Source: Certhia americana | Taxonomy: Eukaryota; Chordata; Aves; Passeriformes; Certhiidae | NCBI GenBank assembly: GCA_018697195.1 | Contig: CM031878.1 | Location: forward strand, 67,511,331 to 67,575,330 | Length of the DNA stretch: 64,000 bases | Direction: 5' to 3' | Shown: in pieces, positions 1 to 11,810 of the stretch | Layout: every line of letters begins with the position of its first letter | How positions within the stretch are numbered: position 1 is the first letter of the stretch | Notes under the pieces: generated by a model | What the model was told of the DNA's origin: nothing | Seen by the model: the letters and a program-made list of their open reading frames with translations, nothing else | The model's database searches: none | Made by a program: the position numbers and the translations under genes

Positions 1-2426
1 ATAATGCTTAAACAGAGGTAGTGAAGTTTCTTGAGACCAAATGTTTCATAGCCATAAACATAATTTAGCCTATACAAAAGACAAAAAACTCATTAGGCTT
101 AAAAGCCTTCATTTATCTGGGATCTCTAAGTGAGTAAAACTTTGGGAGAATCATTTCTTCCCACAGACTGAAGCCTGAACAGCTTTGGAACACTCCATGT
201 AATATTATCCACTACACTTATTTAAGACAATCATCTTCACCATTTCCTTTTTTTTTTTTTTTGACTGGGGAGAGGAGGAAATCAGGCCCTCTGGATGAGC
301 TATGAAAGGCCATGATCACCTGCCTTTTTACTGCCTAGCGACTCAGTACAACAAGGTTCCTGTGCAATCTTTTACAAGCAGTCTTCCTCCTTACCATGTT
401 CAGTGCAATGCAAACAAAAGGTAATACACTTTTCAAAAGCATATAGAGTGATAGTTCTTAAGTTGACTGTTTCTAGTCACAAAAGATTCTGTGATTAAAT
501 TAGATGGGTCTATGAAAATATCAGTCCAACCCCCAGTTCCCTGTCACAGGATACTTTTCATGCTGGATGTCTACAATTCAAAAGAAAGGAGAAAAATTAA
601 AAACAACATAAGGGAGAAGGAAAAAAATTTTAAAAGTGCAATATCTGCCCACCAGGAAATATTTAAATTTACATATATATTTCTTCTAGTTCACATAACT
701 CCAGAATTACAAGTGTTATTGTGAGTAGATTTTCTTAATACAGTTAACTTAAATCACACTTCTACTAATAAAATTTTAGAAAATAAATATTAGATTTCTA
801 AAACCTGGCACACAAGTTAATGAGGATTTTTCTGTTTTACTGGCATAGCTGCTAATATTTTGAAAGTATCCACTTTCAAATAATTAGTGGCCTAATTATT
901 TCAATTCTAAATGCTTCCTAAGTCTTTTTTATTCATTATTTTTATCTGCATGGTTTGGGAAAGTTTTATATCTACTTCGAATATTTAAGTCAGAAACCTA
1001 GCAAGTAATGGAGGCATCATGTTTTTATAGTGCCTGGGTCCAGGAGACCCTTGATAGATAAACTTTTTAGAGTGAATTAGGAAATAACAAGCTCCTCTAA
1101 AGTGAATTTTTAATTACTGCACTGCCTTAATGCAGTTCACTGATGCCATGAATGTCATCCAGGATATATTTTCTAATAGAGCTTTTCCTTTCATGCACCT
1201 TTCTGTTGAAAACAGATGACATTTTGTCATCACTAAAGCTGGTAATGTCTTTCCAAGCATATCCATAGTGACTTCAATTGAATTATTATTTACTGCAAAA
1301 TACCTAGGCGATTTAGACTTACTGTATTTATTACTTAGGTGAATTTGTTCAGGTGTTACTTCCCTTCCGATAACTGGATTTTAGACACCAAATATTTATT
1401 TTCTTTTTATTCCCTCAATTAATAAATTTCACTGCCAAAATAACATCTTCTAGTCTAAAGAATATGTTTAAACAACACTAGGAAAACAGGCTACTCTTTG
1501 CCAAAAGGACATTGACCATTTTTCATTCTTTCATTGAAGGCAAATTCCTGTTTGAAATTACCAAGAAATTTCAAATCAACTTGATGCACTCCCCAAAACA
1601 TCCCACACGACACCTTCTGACTTTCATTCAACATGAGTTGTACAGCTCCTTTACTGCAATACTTATGTCATAGCAAAGAAAGACCTCAAGGCAATGTTAT
1701 TTAAAGATACTTAATTGCAAGCAATAATTAATACTTCCTGTCCATTTTATGATTCCTCAGCTGCATACCATACTTGATATACTCACAAGTGACCTGTATT
1801 TGTCTTTTTGTGTCTATTATTAACCAACATAAATGTTTAATCCATTCAAATGAAGTTATATAAATCACAGTGGTTTCTTTTTAACTAAATGTAATAGTAG
1901 AAAAAAGTAACATGGCAACTGGAAGCATAATGCAGTGTTCTTGTTTGACAGCTTTTCTGGGTACAATGTAAACATCAGCCGGTTTGATAAGAGAACTGCA
2001 TTTGGAATTAAGTGTTATTTGGAGGAGAATGAGCTCTTTCAATTGTCATTGGAGTGCTGCACCAGGGCTTTGATTTGCATAAAACCTGGTTATATTTAGT
2101 ATCTGCTCATGAATCTATGCTAAATCAGCATTGCTTCATCAGCACACAATCTTTCTGCATGTATTTCTTCTAAGATCCTCCTTAGACTTGCTATTATTGG
2201 AAGACTTCTTATTGTACTTCAGTTTAAAAATATGTGTGAAATCATACCTATAGTACTGACAGGTCTCCAGATGTCTTCTAACATCCCATTTTTCTGTAGA
2301 ATTTGTTCTTCAACCTGCAATAAATGGCTGCAACTGATATTCCATTTTAAAAGGGTTCTTCACTGGAAGTTGTAATGACTTCTGAGGTGCACAGGATCTT
2401 GGTAAATGCTTGAAATTATAATCAAA
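1..2426. other. Unique AT-rich DNA, no gene seen
   Basis: No reading frame here looks like a protein family, and no transposable element is recognised. A run of 15 T sits at 248-262. The only part that stands out is about 1975-2160, listed separately as a possible regulatory block. Confidence 0.6.
1975..2160. promoter_or_regulatory. Candidate conserved non-coding / enhancer-like block
   Basis: A perfect POU octamer, ATTTGCAT, lies at 2073-2080. At 2118-2130, TGCTAAATCAGCA matches the 13-bp Maf recognition palindrome (TGCTGACTCAGCA) at 11 of 13 positions. The surrounding sequence is non-repetitive and compositionally balanced, unlike the A/T runs around it. This is pattern reading only; neither conservation nor activity can be seen from one genome. 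Confidence 0.25.
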
Positions 2427-2712
2427 ACTATAGAATCACAGACAGTTAAGTGGTTGGAATGGACCTTAAAGGCCATATAATTTCAACTCCCCTGCCAAGG
2501 GCAGGGACACCTCCAACTAGATCAGATTTCTCAAAGCCTAATCCAATTTGGCTTTGAACATTGCCAGGGATGAGGCATCCACAACTTCCCTAAACGTGTT
2601 TCAGTGCATCACCTCACTCACAGTAACAAATTTCTTCCTCATACCTGGTCTAAATCTTACCTCTTTCAGTTTGTACCCATTACTCCCTGTCCTATCACTA
2701 CTAACATTGTCC
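2427..2712 (-). mobile_element. CR1 LINE, 3' end in antisense
   Basis: The block opens with the reversed CR1 tail and 3'-UTR signature (tagaatcacag, then ggttggaatggacc, then the phrases around gggcagggacacctcc and ccagggatgaggcatcc). This is the standard antisense order of an avian CR1 3' UTR. Near 2700-2715 it switches abruptly to the linker behind the CR1 endonuclease. Either the reverse-transcriptase part was deleted or two copies abut here. Confidence 0.85.
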
Positions 2713-3822
2713 TTAGTTTCCTGTTCAAATTTCCTGTATTCCTCCCAGGTCACTTGTCCTTGTTTCCATTTCCTGAAACCTTCATGGTTTTGCTCCATTT
2801 GTTCAGCAGCTCCTTATCTGTCCATGGAGACCTCTTGGGACTTTTTCTGGATTTTCTCCTTGTTGGGCTTTACCTGAGCTTGGAGGAGATGATCCTGGAA
2901 ATTCAGCCAGGATTACCGGGCCCCTCTCCTCTCCAGGGTTTTATCTCATGGGACTCTACCTAGTAGGACCTCAAATAGATCAGAATCTGCTCTCCTGAAG
3001 TTCAGGGCAGTGAGCTTGCTCTGTGCCCTTCTCACTGCTCTGAGAATCTCAAATTCCCCTGTCTTGTTCTCACTGCAGCCAAGTGCACAAGCCCTCCAGC
3101 TCCTCCCCATTGGTAAGCACAAGGTCCAGCATGGCACCTCTCTTTGTTGGCTCCTCAATCATTTGTCTAAGGAATTTGCCATTGACATATCAGAGGAACC
3201 TTTGGGACTGCTTGTGCCCTGCCATGTTGTCCCTCCAACAAACAATCCAGGTGATTGAAAGCCCCCACGAGGATCAAGGATTGCAAGTGTGAAGCTGCTT
3301 CTGTTTGTCTGTAGAGCACTTCATTCACACCATTCCCCCTGACCAGGAGGTCTGCAGCAGATCCCATGTCCCTGCCCTCTCCTTTATCTTGACCCACGAG
3401 CTCACAGCTGGCTCTTCATCCATTCTCAGGCAGAGTTCCATACACTCCAGCTGGTCATTGACGTGGGGGCTACACTCCTTCCTCATCTCCCTAGCATGTC
3501 TTTCCTAAAAAGCCAAAAACCTTCCATTTCAATGCTCTAATCATAGGATCCTTCCCACCATGTCTCCATATCACCAATGATATACCCACATGGGCATCTG
3601 CACATTTCTACTCCTCTTGCTTGTTTCCCATAACACATGTGTTTTTGTAAAGGTGTCTGAGCTGGGCCCCACACTCTGGTTAAACCCAGTTCATTAGTTG
3701 GAGTATCTGGACTGCCTTTGCATTTGTCTGGGCACACACTACAGAAGTCACCATCTGACTGGCAGGATTGGGATGGACAGGTGTCTCCCCTTTCAAATCT
3801 AGTTTAAAGCCCCCTTCACTAG
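2713..3822 (-). mobile_element. CR1 LINE ORF2 relic: endonuclease and linker, antisense
   Basis: Read on the minus strand this is the 5' part of CR1 ORF2, heavily decayed. The endonuclease motif normally read as GDFN appears as LVGAFNHLD (about 3230-3270, minus), so a conserved Asp is lost. The post-endonuclease stretch is recognisable as ADSDLFEVLLGRVP (2950-3000) and then WKQGQVTWEEYRKF (about 2710-2770). Between these the frame shifts several times. The upper end, near 3790-3822, matches the ORF1/ORF2 junction seen in the other minus-strand CR1 around 29,770. The element is dead. It joins a plus-strand CR1 at about 3822. Confidence 0.75.
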
Positions 3823-4346
3823 TCAGGTGACTGATCTGGTGGATGCAGGAAATGCTGTGGATGTTGTATACCTGGACTTCATCAAGGCCTTTGATACTGT
3901 CTCCCACAGCACACTCCTAGAAAAGCTGGCAGCCTGTGGCTTGGACAGGAGCACTCTGTGCTGGGTTAGGAACTCTCTGGATGTTGGATCTCTGGGCCCA
4001 GAGAGTGGTGGTGAGCAGTGCTGCATCCAGCTGGGGGTCAGGCACCAAAGGTGTCCCTCAAAGTTCTGTGCTGGGGCCTGTTCTGTTTAACATCTTTATT
4101 CATTTTTATCTGGGTGAGGGGATCAGATCCACCATCAGCAAATTTGCAGATAACACCAAGCTGGGCAGGAATGTTGATCTTCTGGAGAATAGGGGGGCTC
4201 TGCAGAAGGACCTGAACAGGCTGGATAGATAAGCAGAGTCCAACATTGTGAAATTTAACAAGACCAAGTGTTTAGTCCTGCACTTTGGCCACAACAACCC
4301 CCTGCAGTGTTACAGGCTGGGACATAGAGGCTGGACAGTGCCCAGG
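3823..4346 (+). pseudogene. CR1 LINE reverse transcriptase fragment
   Basis: Plus-strand remains of the CR1 reverse transcriptase. Block A is clear (DVVYLDFIKAFDTVSHS), with the first catalytic Asp in place. Near 3975-4060 the frame slips. In the next frame block B reads [13 protein letters not shown] (Gly to Ser in the usual PQGS). Block C reads KFADNTKLG, with the second catalytic Asp of FADD replaced by Asn (codon aac at 4152-4154). A stop follows at about 4230. N-terminal RT blocks are missing. The sequence is interrupted after 4346 by an LTR-like insertion and resumes at 4752. It encodes no working enzyme. Confidence 0.88.
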
Positions 4347-4751
4347 CATCAGCGTTCACTCACCTGCAGAACAATCAAGCACTAATTTCAAGCCTTGTGA
4401 AATATTTAGTAGGCTAGGGAGAGCCCCTGAGCTCATCCCACCAGCCTTTGAGGCTATTACATTAATCAGTCCAAGTTCTGTTGCCTTACTGATTACTTGT
4501 GCTCCCTATAAGGCTATGTTTCCAAAATGTTCTGCCCCCAAGCATATATCTTGTTGCTTTTCCCTTGTTTCTGGTCTTTGGAGCCAGTCCCTACCTGGCG
4601 TTCGGTTTCTGGGCATTGTCCCTGTTTTCTTTTTACAATTAAAGTAATTTCATTTTAGGGCTACTCCATCATTCCCACTCCTTTGTTTTTGCCAACCTCG
4701 CCCTGAAGACTGGGACCTGAGAAGTTTGTCACAGCCACCCTCACTGTGACA
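4347..4751 (+). mobile_element. Probable solo LTR inserted in CR1
   Basis: The CR1 text breaks after CCCAGG (4341-4346) and resumes with CCCAGG (4752-4757), a 6-bp target duplication as used by ERVK-type proviruses. The 405-bp insert ends in TGACA and begins CATCA, which could be a decayed TGTCA partner. It carries a polyadenylation-like AATTAAAG near 4640. The family was not recognised. The degraded 5' end keeps this below certainty; another transposon type with a short duplication is possible. Confidence 0.5.
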
Positions 4752-5346
4752 CCCAGGTAGAAAGGGACCTGGGGGTGCTGATTGACAGCTGATTGGACAT
4801 GAGCCAGCAGTGTGCCCAAGAAGGCCAGCATTATCCTGGCCTATATCAGGAATGGTGTGGCCAACAGGAGCAGGGAGGTCATTCAGTCATTCTGCCCCTG
4901 TACTGGGCACTGGTGAGGCCACACCTTGAGTGCTGTGTGCTGTGCTGGACCCCCAATTGAGGTGGGATGCTGAGATGCTGGAGCATGTACAGAGAAGGGT
5001 AAAAAGGAGAAGGGCCTGGAACACAAGACCTGTGAGGAATGGCTGAGGAAGCTGGGGTGTCTAGGCTGGAGAAAAGGAGATTCAGAGATGACCTGGTTGT
5101 AATCAGGTGGGGTTCAGCCCCTTCTCCCAGGCAACCAGCAACAGGAAGAGAGGACACAAATCTTAAGCTGTGCCAGCAGAAGTTTAGGTTAGACATTTGA
5201 AAAAAATTCTGCACTGAAAGACTGATTGTGTGCTGGAATCATCTGCCCAGGGAGGTGGTGGAGTCACCATTCCTGGAGTTGTTTAAAAAAAGACTGGACC
5301 TGGCACTAAGTGCCATGGTTTAGTTGATAAGGAAGTGTAAGGTCAC
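4752..5346 (+). mobile_element. CR1 LINE, C-terminal ORF2 and 3' UTR, sense
   Basis: Continuation of the plus-strand CR1. It opens with aaagggacctgggggtgctg, the typical end of ORF2, and continues through the phrases ctggtgaggccacaccttgag and ccagggaggtggtggagtc. It ends at about gtttagttgataaggaagtg. The terminal 8-bp repeat tail is absent, so the 3' end is truncated where it meets the candidate exon at about 5346. Confidence 0.9.
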
Positions 5347-5524
5347 TGATGGTCACTGCAATCTTGGCAGCATCAGCCTGCATACTTGGGTTGCCTTCAT
5401 CTTTATATTCTGGACACCTGGGATCCCGTAGTCGAGTATCACTCCACATAAAAACAGGATCCCACATCTCTAAGTTTCTGAGCAGTCTACCTAGTCCAGC
5501 TAGAAGGCAAATATCAGAATGGTC
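5347..5524 (-). CDS. Candidate coding exon or retrocopy fragment, unidentified
   Basis: On the minus strand, 59 consecutive codons run from 5524 down to the CR1 edge without a stop. The product looks protein-like: HSDICLLAGLGRLLRNLEM, then WDPVFMWSDTRLRDP, then CPEYKDEGNPSMQADAAK, with mixed charges and varied codons. Immediately upstream on that strand is a pyrimidine run ending in AATAAG, which would make a good splice acceptor at 5525-5526. No convincing GT donor is visible. The frame runs into the antisense CR1 and stops within about ten codons. I do not recognise the protein. It could be an exon whose 3' part was lost to the CR1, an old retrocopy, or a chance open frame. Confidence 0.35.
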
Positions 5525-6942
5525 CTTATTAAAAGAAAAAACAAAAAATTTTAAAGGGTATTTCCAGGAATAAAAAAAAAAAAAGTTTTACTTCTACCAA
5601 ACGTTTTTTCCAGAAACTCGTGATACTTTCTGAGGATGTCAGACATATCATTTTGAGCTCACACTGTGTTCAATTGTGCTTTCTTTTACACACAGCTGAG
5701 TTCTGCTCAACTGTGTAACTGAGTTACACAAAACATTTAGGCACAAATTCTCCAAGTATAAACAAATATAACCCTGTTTGGTTGGGGTATGGATGCCATG
5801 TTGAATATAAGTGCAGCTGTTTCCAGGATCCATGTTTTACCTAAATAATAAGCACATACAACTGCCTTAATGTACATGTGGGGTGGTAAAATACACACAC
5901 ATACATGCAGAGCAAATATTACGCTTTCTTCACATGCAAACATAGTGCCAGTCAGCAAGGAAGTAAGCGTGGATTTGTTTTATTAGACTTCAGGAGAAGA
6001 AATTGTCCAGCTCTGATGAAAATACAGATTTTAGGTTTTAATTATTATTCTAATGGAGTCACTTTCACTTGCAATTACACATTTCATTTTGCAATTTAAT
6101 AAATCATCACAGTGGGAGATAAATCAGTAGACATTCATGCTTCAGCTTGAAGTTCCTAGTGTCATTTGCATAAAGACAACATCTCAAAGAAAACACACTC
6201 CTGGTTACATTTTCATATAGTGGAAATAACTGCAAAAGCTAAAGAGATGCAGCAGGGACAGATTAATTTAAAAGAAAAGTCATGCTGTCAATATTTAAAT
6301 ATGGAACCTTAATGATAATAGTGTGATCTTATATAGCTCAGAAGAAGAATACCTTCTTACAGAAACTCATGATCTTAAATGTTTTCTGGGATACATATTG
6401 ACATAGCACTCTTTTTTCTTAAAAAAATCCCACATTCATTGAAGTCATCATTTTACTAACACTACTGCTGGGCATCCATATAAGGAAAATAACAGAAAAA
6501 TTACAAGTTTAACTAACCAGAATTATAATCATGTATAATAAGTGGGCCACATAAACGAGCTACATTTTGTCAATGACCTAGAAAAAAGGCATATTTTTGT
6601 ACATCTTCATTCTTATAAAAAGAATTACTTACATTTCTATATTTTTGTATCAAGATTAGAAAACACAGCCACAGAGGAGAAAATAACCTTGATAGCAGTG
6701 ATGCTCCTTCCTTTTAACTCCAGGCTTGAAATCAATTAGCTAATGATATAATATAACATACTATAAAATGTTTATTGAACTCCAGACAAAAAAGATGCGG
6801 ACATTGTTTAAATTTACACTTCTTCCTGTTCTTTATGTAATTCCTCATCTTTATTTTAATTATACATTAGAGAGCTTTCAAGTAAACTGGTTTTTAAACA
6901 CAAATACATGCAAATAAATTCTCAAGAAAGTGCATACCCTTA

Positions 6943-6980
6943 CTGGATATCCTGGATATGGATATCCTGGACTGGATATG
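6943..6980. repeat. Imperfect tandem/palindromic TGGATATCC repeat
   Basis: The unit TGGATATCC, itself containing the dyad GGATATCC, recurs three times with small insertions and one transition in the last copy. Confidence 0.6.
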
Positions 6981-7320
6981 TCCCCTGAGTTCAGGAATTT
7001 AATACAGGAATTGAAATATGTATCAGCCTCTTTCTCCAGAAGACTTGTTTTTCTACCTAAAAATAGCACCCAAGAGCATCATTAAGCTGCATTGTTTCTT
7101 TGCTAGACATTCAACTAAATCAGAAATGTTTCCAATTTGGAGGAAGTTTGTGACATCTGAGGTCTCTAGCTTGACCCACAAAAGCAATACTAAGAATAAT
7201 TTTGTGCCTGTGATGGAAAAGAAAAAAAAAACTCAGTACTGCAATTTTCTGGTAGCATAAGTTCCATGTGTTAAAATTAGGAGTTTTGCAATAGGAAGTA
7301 TTAAGTTAAGATTTTACAGG

Positions 7321-7356
7321 GAAAAAAAGAAAGAAAGAAAGAAAAGAGAGAGAAAA
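7321..7356 (+). repeat. (GAAA)n microsatellite
   Basis: A purine-only run made of AAAG/GAAA units that turns into GAGA at its end. Confidence 0.85.
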
Positions 7357-10119
7357 GTAATAAGGTCTCAATTGTTACAATACCTTTGATGGTTTTTCAT
7401 TCACATTTAAAGGCTGAGCAAGATTTCACAAATTAGAGAAGATCCTGCATATTTTTAAAACTAGGAGAGTATTGAGACAAGAAGCAAGGAAGGAACACAG
7501 CTGGGTTGCAAAGTCTTTTCACCAAGAAAGTGAATTTAAAGGTCCTATGGATTAAACAGTTCGAAATACTGCAGATTAAAACAATGTGAATATTCCATTG
7601 AACTCAGGGAAAAAAAGTGAAAGCAAACTAGAAGATATTCATAAGTTCAAGATCTACATCAGACCTGAGAGAAATACATACACTATTAGAGTACCAAACT
7701 CTTTTTTCAGCATTTTTATTCCAAAACAAGCTGAAAGCTATTTTTCTATAGCATAAAAACACATAAGCAGAGGATATGCATTAATCATAGAGAAAAAGCA
7801 AAAATAAAGTAGAAGCTATGTAAAAAGAAATGCATAAATGCAAAACTAAAGAGATGAGCAAAATGAATGTCTTGAGCTGGTTTAAAGAACATGAAAAATG
7901 CCCTGCCTACTGGGCCACATGGCAGCTGTGTCAGTGTGCTAAAGCTGCCAGGAAAGGAAAAAAATCACATACTCTGAAAGCAAAAGAGCATCTGAGAGGG
8001 AAGTTTCTGCACTTTATGGCTGTAATGTAATGCAAAATAGCACAAAGAAATGGTTACTAGGATTCAGACTAGTATCAGATGCAAAGACAAGTCATCAGTA
8101 GGCAAACAGTCAGCTAAATGCCAAGCAGTCAGTGGGGCACAAGTAAAACCATGAAGCTAAAAAAAGAGCTATGGAAGAGGGGAGAAAAGATAAAATTATT
8201 CAGTCTTACATATGCAGCATTGGGATAATGCAAATCTTATGCAAAATTCTGGTGAGGAAAAAAATGCTAAAATTTTAGGCAGGAAAAGGACATAAGCCAT
8301 ACAATACGTGAGCAGACATTCAGGCAAAGCCACCAGCACTAAACACATTCTGCCAAGGCCCATAGTACCCATGGGATCCCTGCAAAGGTGGTACAGATTA
8401 TTATGACAGATTTACAGGACCATCCTGCCCAAAAGTACACTGAACCAGATAAAAACACAAAGTAATACAGCATCCAGATCACTGATTCCTTTAGTGATAT
8501 GCGAGTAATGGAAAGACCAAACAGAAAAAGAAGGAATTATGGGTAAATTCTGTTAAGTCATTTGTGCCAAAGGAATATTTGAAAAAAAGCTGATGAGAGT
8601 CATAGACAGATTAGTCAGTGTTTGAATGGTTAAGAACACACATATTTAAGACACATTCTAGTCACAAAAGAGTGCTCCAAAGAAATCTTCTGGTAATGGT
8701 CTCAAAATGTAATGTTCTCACTTCCCAAGGTTTGCACAGTAAACAGTGCCAGAGATGAACACTATGCTTTTTACCTAAAACTATCATTTTGGACTTAAAA
8801 CGGTTCTACAGTAGGCCAAGAGGATCTACACCACCTGCAAAAACAGAAAACGGAGACAAAGCAAATGAATTGAACTAGTTCCATCACTTCAGAGAGAACA
8901 AAAAGAAAACAAAACAAAAATAAAGATTAAACACAAACTAATATTTTATGGCCATTTGCATCTAATATTCTAAGAAGGATCAGCTACTGAATGTTCTGAA
9001 CTATCCAAGATCATCAAATGAAAAAACTGTCACTGTATCTTAAAACATTGAAGTCCTTGAGATACAGATTCCTTTGTGAAATTATTTTAAGATGATTAGG
9101 GATAGATAAGCAGCTCTGGCTGGATTTGACTTTCAAGTCAAGCCTACTATAGACATCTGCCAAATATGACCAAAGATATTCAGCATACAGTTGTGACACA
9201 TTCCAGGAAACACAGAAAAAGCAGCAAAAGCCAAATGTTTCTTAGAAATTGAGAGCATTCCCAGTTTCAGGGTGAGGGAAAGGGTGTACTTCATTGACTG
9301 ACAGACTTGTCAAGGCTCTGCTCGCCAGAACAGCACAGCAAATGAGTAAAACAGAAGTACAAATCTGCTTCTCAGCCATTAAACACATAATCCCATATTT
9401 TAACTTGCAACTCATTAAGTCAAAATATGAAGTCAGTCAGGATCTACCCAGCATGCTATGATAAAATACTGCTGATCTGATTACAATGTGATTTGAAAGA
9501 GTGTAAGCATCCAGAGCATTCAGAAACAGATTCATGTTTACTCAGTCTTGGGGCAGGAGGAGAACAATGCCAAGTGATGTGGCTCAAACAAATTATATTA
9601 ACCATATGCCACTACCTTAAAGGCAAAGACTTAAACTGAGATGAACATATATGCTCCCTGTGTTGTTTCTGTTGTGAGTGTAACAGCCTCTACCTGAGAG
9701 CAAGGTTGATCATGACCACCTTTATCACAGTCACAGCAAAAGCACTCCAGTCACCACAACAGAGGCTTCATTCAGAATTTGAGGAAGACGGTGACCTGCA
9801 GAAGTTCTGCATAAACCCAAGACAAGTGTTTGCAACACTTTAGAAACCGGGTGTTTTTGACAACAGATGGCTGTTCGCTAGCAGCATGTTTACACCCCAT
9901 AGCCAAGAATTCAGTCATATCACTCTATTACAGCACCACAGCCAGCCAAAAAGCCAAAGCTTTTGAGTAAGCAGCTAGAATTTTAACCTTTTAACAGCTG
10001 CATGAAGCAAATAAATGTGTCAAGCCAGCCTTGAAAAAAATAACCACACGTGAAGTCTGATTTACAAAGTCTCAATAAAGCATTCAGTGCCAAGTCACAA
10101 GCCTGGAAAAGTGCACCAG

Positions 10120-10311
10120 GACACAAAATCAGAGTCAGACATACTGTCCAGAGAGGTTGTGGACTCCCTCTCACCTCTTAGAGAAATATAAGAACTTTCT
10201 GGACACAGGCCTGTGCCATGTGCTCTGGGGTGGCCCTGCTTGAGGAAGAGGTTGGACCCCAGGAGCCACTGTAGTTAGTCTCTTACAATTTGACCCATTC
10301 TATGATACAGA
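10120..10311 (+). mobile_element. CR1 LINE 3'-end fragment, sense
   Basis: Matches the general order of a CR1 3' UTR: ccagagaggttgtggactcc, then a decayed middle with tgcttgaggaagaggttgga, then a terminal cattctatgata that is the start of the CR1 8-bp tail. It is 5' truncated and old. Confidence 0.75.
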
Positions 10312-11109
10312 ATGTGGACTAATATGGTGACAAAAACCTTCTAGGGACCCCTTGAGGAAAAAAAGGAACATTCTCTGAAGATAAATTCTGTTCTGGAAAA
10401 GAGCTGCATATGTGAAACTGAAAACTTTATGCAGTTTGATTTGTTTAGATTTCAGGTTAAGTGAATGGGTACATATTATTCCAAAACCAGAAATACATCC
10501 ACTCATTATGAACATATGCATCCATGAAATATACCAAGAATCTGCAACCCTGAAAACGCATCTGCACTAGTAAGTAGCATTAATTAAGACATCCTCAAAA
10601 ACAGTACATGTCGACCAAAAACACAAATAAACAAACAAAACAAACAAAACAAATAAACAAACAGAAAAGGTAAGGAAGAAAGCTTTTAAAAGAAAGTCTT
10701 ACTTCAAATAACCCACAAACCTCAATCCTTATTCAATATCAAAAAAAAAAAGAAAAACTTTCAGATTCAGAGGAGAAAAGGTTAGTTGCCAAATAGAGGG
10801 GTGAGGTTTATTGCTGAGTTTAAAAGAATGAGGATAGTGATGTCAGCCCCAGATTTAATATAATGAGAAAATACAATAAAGCTAAGCAAGGTACAATAGC
10901 TGCATCTAATTGTGTTCTATTAAGCAAAGAGAAGAAAAGAGATATTAAAATAATCAGTAACTGGACAATAATGGCATGCAATATGCACATACAAAGGACC
11001 TTAAAATATTAGCACTTGAAGGATCTACATAAAAGCCAGAACTGCTCACCTAGGTTTGTACACTCATTCTGCACGTCAGCAGTGAGCACATTTGCCTTAG
11101 GAGCACTGC
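10312..11109. other. Unique AT-rich DNA with AAAC microsatellite
   Basis: No gene is recognised. A run of AAAC/AAAT units spans about 10,619-10,668 and an A run follows at 10,741-10,751. Confidence 0.5.
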
Positions 11110-11226
11110 TCCTGAATCAAAGAATCAGAGAATCATAGTATAACCCAAGTCGAAGGCACTCCTAAGGATCATCAGATCCAACTCCTGCTTGAAGGCAAAC
11201 ATGGTTTTGGCTTTCAACACAGCTGC
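11110..11226 (-). mobile_element. CR1 LINE 3'-end fragment, antisense
   Basis: Begins with three reversed tail units (aatcaaag, aatcagag, aatcatag) and runs on as a CR1 3' UTR in antisense (caacccaag-type phrase, then ggatcatcagatccaactcc). The homologous text stops near 11,226 and appears to continue at about 11,640, so about 400 bp of other DNA lies inside it. Confidence 0.8.
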
Positions 11227-11639
11227 TACAAAAAAATCACACTGCACCTTCCAAACCAGTCTACTTACAACCAGTCCCAAACAAGGAGGGACATTAAAAA
11301 AAGTGAACTTTAAAAATGGTGGAAATTAGTGAAACAAAGAAGTCAACGCTTTCAGCAAGATTTCAAAGCACTGAGTAAGCACAGAGGCTTGTCTTGTTCT
11401 ATGCACAAATGGCAGCATATGGAGACTTTTGACTTCTGTTTTGTGGAGAAGCGGATCCAGCAGCTGTTTTCTCCTTTTTTAATACTCAAGTCCACTTTTT
11501 TCTGTTTTATCTGAAGTATATGGTTAAGTCTATAAAAATGATGGCCCTGACTTCTGAAACACCAAATTAATTTTAGAGATCTTGCTGGTAGAGCTTTTTA
11601 TTTTACAAGCTAAAATTAATTAAGGCTTGGATTCTTTGT

Positions 11640-11810
11640 GAAATCCTTTGTCTCATTGAAAAAATGTTTTCCTTACATAAAGTCTGAACTTCAAACTCTT
11701 TCCCTTTGAAACCATTACCCCTTGTCTTATTGCTACAGGCCCAGCTAGAACTTCTGTCCCCATCTTTATTATAAATTATAAACTTTTAAAGAAAGGCCAG
11801 GTGGATGTCT
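11640..11810 (-). mobile_element. CR1 LINE 3'-UTR fragment, antisense (continuation)
   Basis: The phrases ttttccttacataaagtctg and ccattaccccttgtcttatt are typical of antisense CR1 just inside the segment at 11,110-11,226. This is probably the same insertion, split by unrecognised DNA at 11,227-11,639. Confidence 0.7.

Larger units (their letters stand above)
5527..10119. other. Unique AT-rich DNA with short simple repeats
   Basis: No gene or large element is recognised. It contains an A run at about 5571-5584. At 6943-6980 there is an imperfect repeat of the palindromic unit TGGATATCC. At 7321-7356 there is a GAAA microsatellite. An ATTTGCAT octamer lies near 6165. All open frames are short and without family features. 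Confidence 0.55.
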
